Below, in pieces: positions 5,380 to 8,066 of a DNA stretch of 8,066 nucleotides; position 1 is the stretch's first letter, and each line of letters opens with the position of its first letter. The translations under genes and the position numbers were made by a program. Source of the stretch: Hyphomicrobiales bacterium (lineage in GTDB: Bacteria; Pseudomonadota; Alphaproteobacteria; Rhizobiales; Beijerinckiaceae); the NCBI GenBank assembly GCA_015655535.1, contig JAATEW010000376.1:1-8066 (forward strand). The letters are read 5' to 3'. The notes below the pieces were generated by a model. The model worked only from the letters and a program-made list of their open reading frames with translations, did no database searches and was not told the origin of the DNA.

Positions 5380-5796
5380 ATGAAGAAGCAATTTGCGGCT
5401 TTAGTCATATTCGTCCTTGCGCTGTCACCGTCCCTTGCCCAGGCGCAGGGCGTTGTCACCGGTGCCGAACAAGGTTCAGCCGACGGCGCTCTTGCCGCCG
5501 GGCCCGTTGGCGCTGTTGTCGGCGGCGCGGTCGGCGCCGTGACGGGCGGCGTTGGCGGCCTTCTCGGCATCGATCTGCGCTCGCGCTTTCACGACTATGT
5601 CGTCCGGCAAGGCCTTCCGTCCTTTCCCTATGCGGCGAGCCTGAGAGCCGGCGATGTTTTGCCATTGGACAATGTCGCTTATTATCCGGTGCCGCCGGAA
5701 TTCGGCATGCCTCCCGACTATCGCTATGCCATCATCAATGACGAGGCGGTTATCGTTGATCCGCGCTCGCATCGGATCATTCAGGTCATAGATTGA
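5380..5796 (+). CDS. Exported DUF1236 domain protein with glycine-zipper segment
   Basis: The protein has 138 residues. Residues 1-22 are a clear signal peptide (MKKQFAALVIFVLALSPSLAQA). Residues about 37-63 are very rich in Gly, Ala and Val (GALAAGPVGAVVGGAVGAVTGGVGGLLG), a glycine-zipper-like segment that may insert in or associate with a membrane. Residues about 68-138 match DUF1236, with FHDYVVRQGLP, AGDVLPLDNVAYYPVP, and the typical end YRYAIINDEAVIVDPRSHRIIQVID. DUF1236 proteins are common, small, exported and of unknown function in Rhizobiales. Only the ATG at 5380 gives a signal peptide, and GGAG lies seven bases upstream; the frame is open far upstream but by chance. The cupin gene follows at once, so the two probably share a transcript. 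Confidence 0.88.
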   Translation: MKKQFAALVIFVLALSPSLAQAQGVVTGAEQGSADGALAAGPVGAVVGGAVGAVTGGVGGLLGIDLRSRFHDYVVRQGLPSFPYAASLRAGDVLPLDNVAYYPVPPEFGMPPDYRYAIINDEAVIVDPRSHRIIQVID

Positions 5797-5801
5797 AAGA
5801 A

Positions 5802-6287
5802 ATGGGCGAAGAGATGAGCGGTCACGATCACGAGCACGATAAGTGGAAGCACGATGGCGTGCGCGTCGTTCCGGGCGGCCAGCTCGACCCCAATACCGCG
5901 CAGACGCCCGGCATGGACCGCCAGGCCGCCATTAATTTCGCGCGCGTCGGCGCGCAGAAAATCTGGGCCGGCACGGTGACGATCCATCCCAATGCCAAGA
6001 CCGGCGCGCATCATCACGGGCATCTCGAAAGCGTAATCTACGTCTTGAAGGGCAAGGCGCGGATGCGCTGGGGCGATGCGCTGCAATTTACGGCCGAGGC
6101 CGGGCCCGGCGATTTCATCTATGTGCCGCCCTATGTGCCGCATCAGGAAATCAATGCGAGCCCCGACGAAGTGCTCGAATGCGTGCTGGTGCGCAGCGAC
6201 GGCGAGGCCGTTGCGATCAATCTCGACATCGAACCGATCGAGAAACCAGAGACCGTGCTTTGGATCGATCCGACGCATCGCGGGTGA
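5802..6287 (+). CDS. Cupin domain protein, probable metal binder
   Basis: From this start the product has 161 residues, without signal peptide, so it is cytoplasmic. Residues about 54-128 form one cupin barrel. Motif 1 is GAHHHGHLESVIYVLKGKA (68-86), with histidines 70-72 and 74 and E76; motif 2 is GDFIYVPPYVPHQEIN (103-118), with H114. Together these give the usual His/Glu metal site, so an iron- or manganese-dependent enzyme or a small-ligand binder is likely; the substrate cannot be read. The N-terminus is His/Asp-rich (SGHDHEHDKWKHD), which may bind metal too. The start is uncertain: ATG at 5802 or 5814 (beginning MSGHDH), or a TTG at 5793 overlapping the previous stop. The gene lies five bases after the DUF1236 stop. 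It ends just before a pair of palindromic repeats that may end transcription. Confidence 0.85.
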   Translation: MGEEMSGHDHEHDKWKHDGVRVVPGGQLDPNTAQTPGMDRQAAINFARVGAQKIWAGTVTIHPNAKTGAHHHGHLESVIYVLKGKARMRWGDALQFTAEAGPGDFIYVPPYVPHQEINASPDEVLECVLVRSDGEAVAINLDIEPIEKPETVLWIDPTHRG

Positions 6288-6301
6288 GCTTCTTTTGGGT
6301 T

Positions 6302-6350
6302 CCCTCACCCTGAGGAGCGCTCCGTAGGAGCGCGTCTCGAAGGGTGAGGG
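6302..6350. repeat. REP-like palindromic repeat, copy 1
   Basis: A 49-base hairpin. The outer arms CCCTCACCCT and AGGGTGAGGG pair perfectly over ten bases, and the inner arms GCGCTCC and GGAGCGC pair perfectly around a GTA loop. The sequence has the form CCTCACCCTGAGG...GCGTCTCGAAGGGTGAGG, a dispersed intergenic repeat type I know from Rhizobiales genomes. Copy 2 lies 22 bases downstream in opposite orientation. Confidence 0.85.
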
Positions 6351-6372
6351 CTGCGCGGCGCTTTTTAGAGCC

Positions 6373-6427
6373 CAAACCCTCGTCCTTCGAGACGCGTGCT
6401 ATGCACGCCCCTCAGGATGAGGGTTTG
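6373..6427. repeat. REP-like palindromic repeat, copy 2 (inverted relative to copy 1)
   Basis: The outer stem has 14 pairs with one G-T (6373-6386 with 6414-6427), and the inner GCGTGC/GCACGC stem closes a TAT loop. Read on the minus strand it gives CCTCATCCTGAGG...GCGTCTCGAAGGACGAGG, so it is the same element as copy 1 in reverse. It ends five bases from the stop of the TetR-type gene, so the pair sits exactly between convergent genes and could act as a two-way transcription barrier. Confidence 0.85.
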
Positions 6428-6432
6428 TGAAC

Positions 6433-7761
6433 CTAGCCGCGTAGCGCTTCTATGCCCTTGACTGTTGTCGCCACCGCCGCGGCGATCAGCGGGTCCCGCG
6501 GACCATTGATCGAAACGCCATAGACCCATTGCCGGATCGCCAGATAGACGATCTGGCCGTGCAGTCCCCAGGCGATCTCGATATCGCGCGCGTCGATCTG
6601 TGCATCCGCGCCCCGATGCAGGCGCAGTTCCCGCGCGATGGGTTCGATGACGCGGTGCTTCACCAGATCGAGATAGCGCTTGCAGATATCGACGCCGCGC
6701 AGACCGGCGAAGACGAAAATGCGAATCCATTCGGAGCGGTCGATGACATCGGCATATTGGAGATAGAATGCCGTCAGCCGGGCCTGGAGCGGCTGCGAGT
6801 GATCGTGCAGAAGCTCTTCCCATTCCGCCTTCCAGCGGTTCACATAGACTTCTTCGTAGACGCGCTCGATCAAGGCGTCCTTGACCGGGAAGTAGCGGTA
6901 GAGGAGGGGATGCGTCACGCCGAGACGCTTGGCAAGCTCGCGCATCTGCCCGTCCATGCCATGTTCGGCGAAGAATCTGACGGCACCGTCGACGATGAGC
7001 CGTTCGCGTTCTTCCGGCGGCATCCGCCGCCGCGCCGGCTGCGGCGCCTCGGCGGCGGGTGGCTCGGCCGCGCTGATCTCGCGCGGCACGACGGACAGGT
7101 CGATGTCCACATGCGCCGCGCCGCCGACAAAGATTGCGATCGCGTCTTTTAGCGTCTCGTCGAGATTGGCTGGGATGTCCAAGCCATAAATGAATTCGCG
7201 GATCGCCAGATAGAAGACGCGGCCGTGAAGGCCCCAGGCACGTTCCATTTCCGCGTCTGAAAAAGGCGCGTCCGGTTCTTTGCAATTCGAGGCTGCGCGC
7301 AGTTCCGTGCAGATCGGCTGGAGCACGGTTTCGCGCAGCAAGGCGAGATAGGGCGCGTTGATGGAGACGCCCTTCAGACCGGCGAACATGAAGATGCGAA
7401 TCCAATCGCGGTGAAAGATCGCATTCGTATAGTCTTGGTAGAAGGCAAAGAGCCGCGTTTCCAAGGGCTGGCTCCGGTCGCGCAGCAAAGCTGTCCATTC
7501 CGGCCGCATGCGGCGCACATAAACGTCCTGGTAGACGCGTTCGATCAGCGCTTCTTTGCTGGGAAAGTGCCGGAACAGAATTGAATGGGTGATGCCTATC
7601 CGCTCAGCGAGGGCCCGGATCTGCCCGTCGAAGCCTTCTTCGGCGAAAAATTGGATCGCCTCCGCGACGATCATCCGCTCTCGCACGGCGGCTGCAACCC
7701 GCGGGCGGCGCGCGGGAATCTCTTTCTCCCTCTTTCGGCTTGGCTGTTCGATCGCGGCCAC
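6433..7761 (-). CDS. Tandem double TetR-family transcriptional regulator
   Basis: From the proposed start the protein has 442 residues, about twice a normal TetR regulator. It holds two complete modules. Module 1: a helix-turn-helix domain at about residues 27-76 (FFAEEGFDGQIRALAERIGITHSILFRHFPSKEALIERVY) and a ligand/dimer domain to about 215. A Pro/Ala-rich linker spans about 218-250. Module 2: a helix-turn-helix at about 252-302 (FFAEHGMDGQMRELAKRLGVTHPLLYRYFPVKDALIERVY), then a ligand domain to the end. Aligned by eye, 68 of 118 positions are identical (from FFAE to ELR), offset 224 residues, so it arose by in-frame duplication. Start: GTG at 7761 has AAGGA ten bases upstream and follows a good promoter. 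The longer ATG at 7845 would lie upstream of that promoter and inside a palindrome. It is divergent from the molybdenum hydroxylase gene, its likely target. Confidence 0.9.
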   Translation of the reverse strand: MAAIEQPSRKREKEIPARRPRVAAAVRERMIVAEAIQFFAEEGFDGQIRALAERIGITHSILFRHFPSKEALIERVYQDVYVRRMRPEWTALLRDRSQPLETRLFAFYQDYTNAIFHRDWIRIFMFAGLKGVSINAPYLALLRETVLQPICTELRAASNCKEPDAPFSDAEMERAWGLHGRVFYLAIREFIYGLDIPANLDETLKDAIAIFVGGAAHVDIDLSVVPREISAAEPPAAEAPQPARRRMPPEERERLIVDGAVRFFAEHGMDGQMRELAKRLGVTHPLLYRYFPVKDALIERVYEEVYVNRWKAEWEELLHDHSQPLQARLTAFYLQYADVIDRSEWIRIFVFAGLRGVDICKRYLDLVKHRVIEPIARELRLHRGADAQIDARDIEIAWGLHGQIVYLAIRQWVYGVSINGPRDPLIAAAVATTVKGIEALRG

Positions 7762-7789
7762 GGAGTCATTTTCCTTGACGAGACGCCCG

Positions 7790-7820
7790 ATTATAGTCAC
7801 CTTTGCGACCAATCGGTCAA
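7790..7820 (-). promoter_or_regulatory. Promoter of the tandem TetR gene with overlapping GACC-N4-GGTC repeat
   Basis: On the minus strand TTGACC (7815-7820) and a perfect TATAAT (7790-7795) are 19 bases apart, slightly long. Transcription would start near 7783, leaving a leader of about 22 bases with the AAGGA site. The -35 element lies partly within the inverted repeat GACC-AATC-GGTC (7807-7818), a plausible TetR-type operator for autoregulation. Confidence 0.5.
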
Positions 7821-7831
7821 TAAGGCAGAAG

Positions 7832-7849
7832 CCACATATATTCATGTGG
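7832..7849. promoter_or_regulatory. Inverted repeat CCACAT-N6-ATGTGG, candidate operator
   Basis: A perfect six-base inverted repeat around six bases, in the divergent intergenic region. It covers TATATT (7837-7842), a possible -10 element for the + strand hydroxylase gene starting at 7861 or 7873. A repressor bound here would block that promoter. The binding protein is unknown; the neighbouring double TetR is the first candidate. Confidence 0.4.
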
Positions 7850-7872
7850 ATATAGCAGGGATGGAAAACGGC

Positions 7873-8066
7873 GTGAAGGCACGTGATTGCCGATACGAAC
7901 GCGCGCGCTCATTGCAAGAGGCGCTCGATCTTCTGCAGAGCCATGGACCCGATGCGCGTCTGATCGCCGGCGGCCAGAGTCTTGTGCCCGCGCTCAATCT
8001 TCGCTTGGCCGCGCCCGACACGCTGATCGACATAGGCGGGCTCGACGAGTTGCGCGGCATCCAACT
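7873..8066 (+). CDS. FAD-binding (medium) subunit of a xanthine/CO dehydrogenase-family molybdenum hydroxylase, N-terminal part
   Basis: The gene runs off the right edge after about 64 residues. The sequence KARDCRYERARSLQEALDLL is the typical start of this subunit. LIAGGQSLVPALNLRLAAPDTLIDIGGL (residues about 30-57) holds the AGGQS FAD-binding motif and the following LRLA.P..LIDI block. In these three-subunit enzymes the medium subunit carries electrons through FAD, next to a molybdopterin large subunit and a [2Fe-2S] small subunit. The Q in AGGQS and the overall wording point to the broad xanthine dehydrogenase family rather than classic CO dehydrogenase CoxM, where AGGHS is usual, so the substrate is unknown. 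GTG at 7873 gives the family N-terminus with GGA seven bases upstream; ATG at 7861 would add four residues but has AGGG immediately adjacent. The remaining subunits should lie just outside the window. Confidence 0.88.
   Translation, partial: MKARDCRYERARSLQEALDLLQSHGPDARLIAGGQSLVPALNLRLAAPDTLIDIGGLDELRGIQ

Noticed and set aside
6365..7498. Second long minus-strand frame (377 codons) in the tetR region
   Set aside because: It is the shifted frame of the duplicated TetR gene, with Arg/Ala-rich GC-driven composition. The other frame carries both helix-turn-helix domains.
7842..8060. Minus-strand frame at the right edge
   Set aside because: It lies opposite the clear FAD-binding subunit reading on the plus strand and is Ser/Arg-rich without any domain.

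Overview
The window looks like chromosomal DNA of an alphaproteobacterium of the order Hyphomicrobiales. The Beijerinckiaceae/methylotroph neighbourhood is my best guess. The evidence is the GC-rich codon use, the ribH-nusB pair, the DUF1236 and DUF6156-like proteins, and palindromic repeats of the CCTCA(T/C)CCTGAGG...GCGTCTCGAAGG type common in that order. This placement is inference from pattern memory, not from a search.

Layout. 1-759 (+): the 3' end of ribH (lumazine synthase) overlaps nusB by one base. 930-2150 (mostly -): a 66-residue peptide with a bacteriocin-type double-glycine leader; a CRP/FNR-like palindrome upstream of it; an exported protein with a sulfite-oxidase/molybdopterin-type fold; and, upstream of that gene, a ModE-like box. 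2151-2874 (+): a DUF6156-like protein and a YbjQ-family protein. 2898-3159: promoter, tRNA-Trp(CCA) and a probable terminator. 3267-4118 (+): an exported lytic transglycosylase with a C-terminal SPOR domain. 4134-5796: four small envelope proteins on alternating strands, namely two exported two-cysteine proteins, one small single-pass membrane protein and one exported DUF1236 protein. 5802-6287 (+): a metal-binding-type cupin. 6302-6427: two copies of a palindromic repeat in opposite orientation, between convergent genes. 6433-7761 (-): a regulator made of two complete TetR modules fused head to tail. 7873-end (+): the N-terminus of the FAD-binding (medium) subunit of a xanthine dehydrogenase/CO dehydrogenase-family enzyme, divergent from the regulator.

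How it fits together. ribH/nusB, tRNA-Trp and the transglycosylase are housekeeping. Two molybdenum-linked units occur: the molybdopterin-fold protein with its ModE-like box, and the molybdenum hydroxylase operon starting at the right edge. The double TetR protein is the obvious candidate regulator of that operon and of itself, and the shared intergenic region carries two inverted repeats overlapping likely promoter elements. The most unusual items are the tandem TetR fusion and the orphan double-glycine peptide. I see no CRISPR array, insertion sequence, integrase or phage gene, and nothing that amounts to a complete new multi-gene system.
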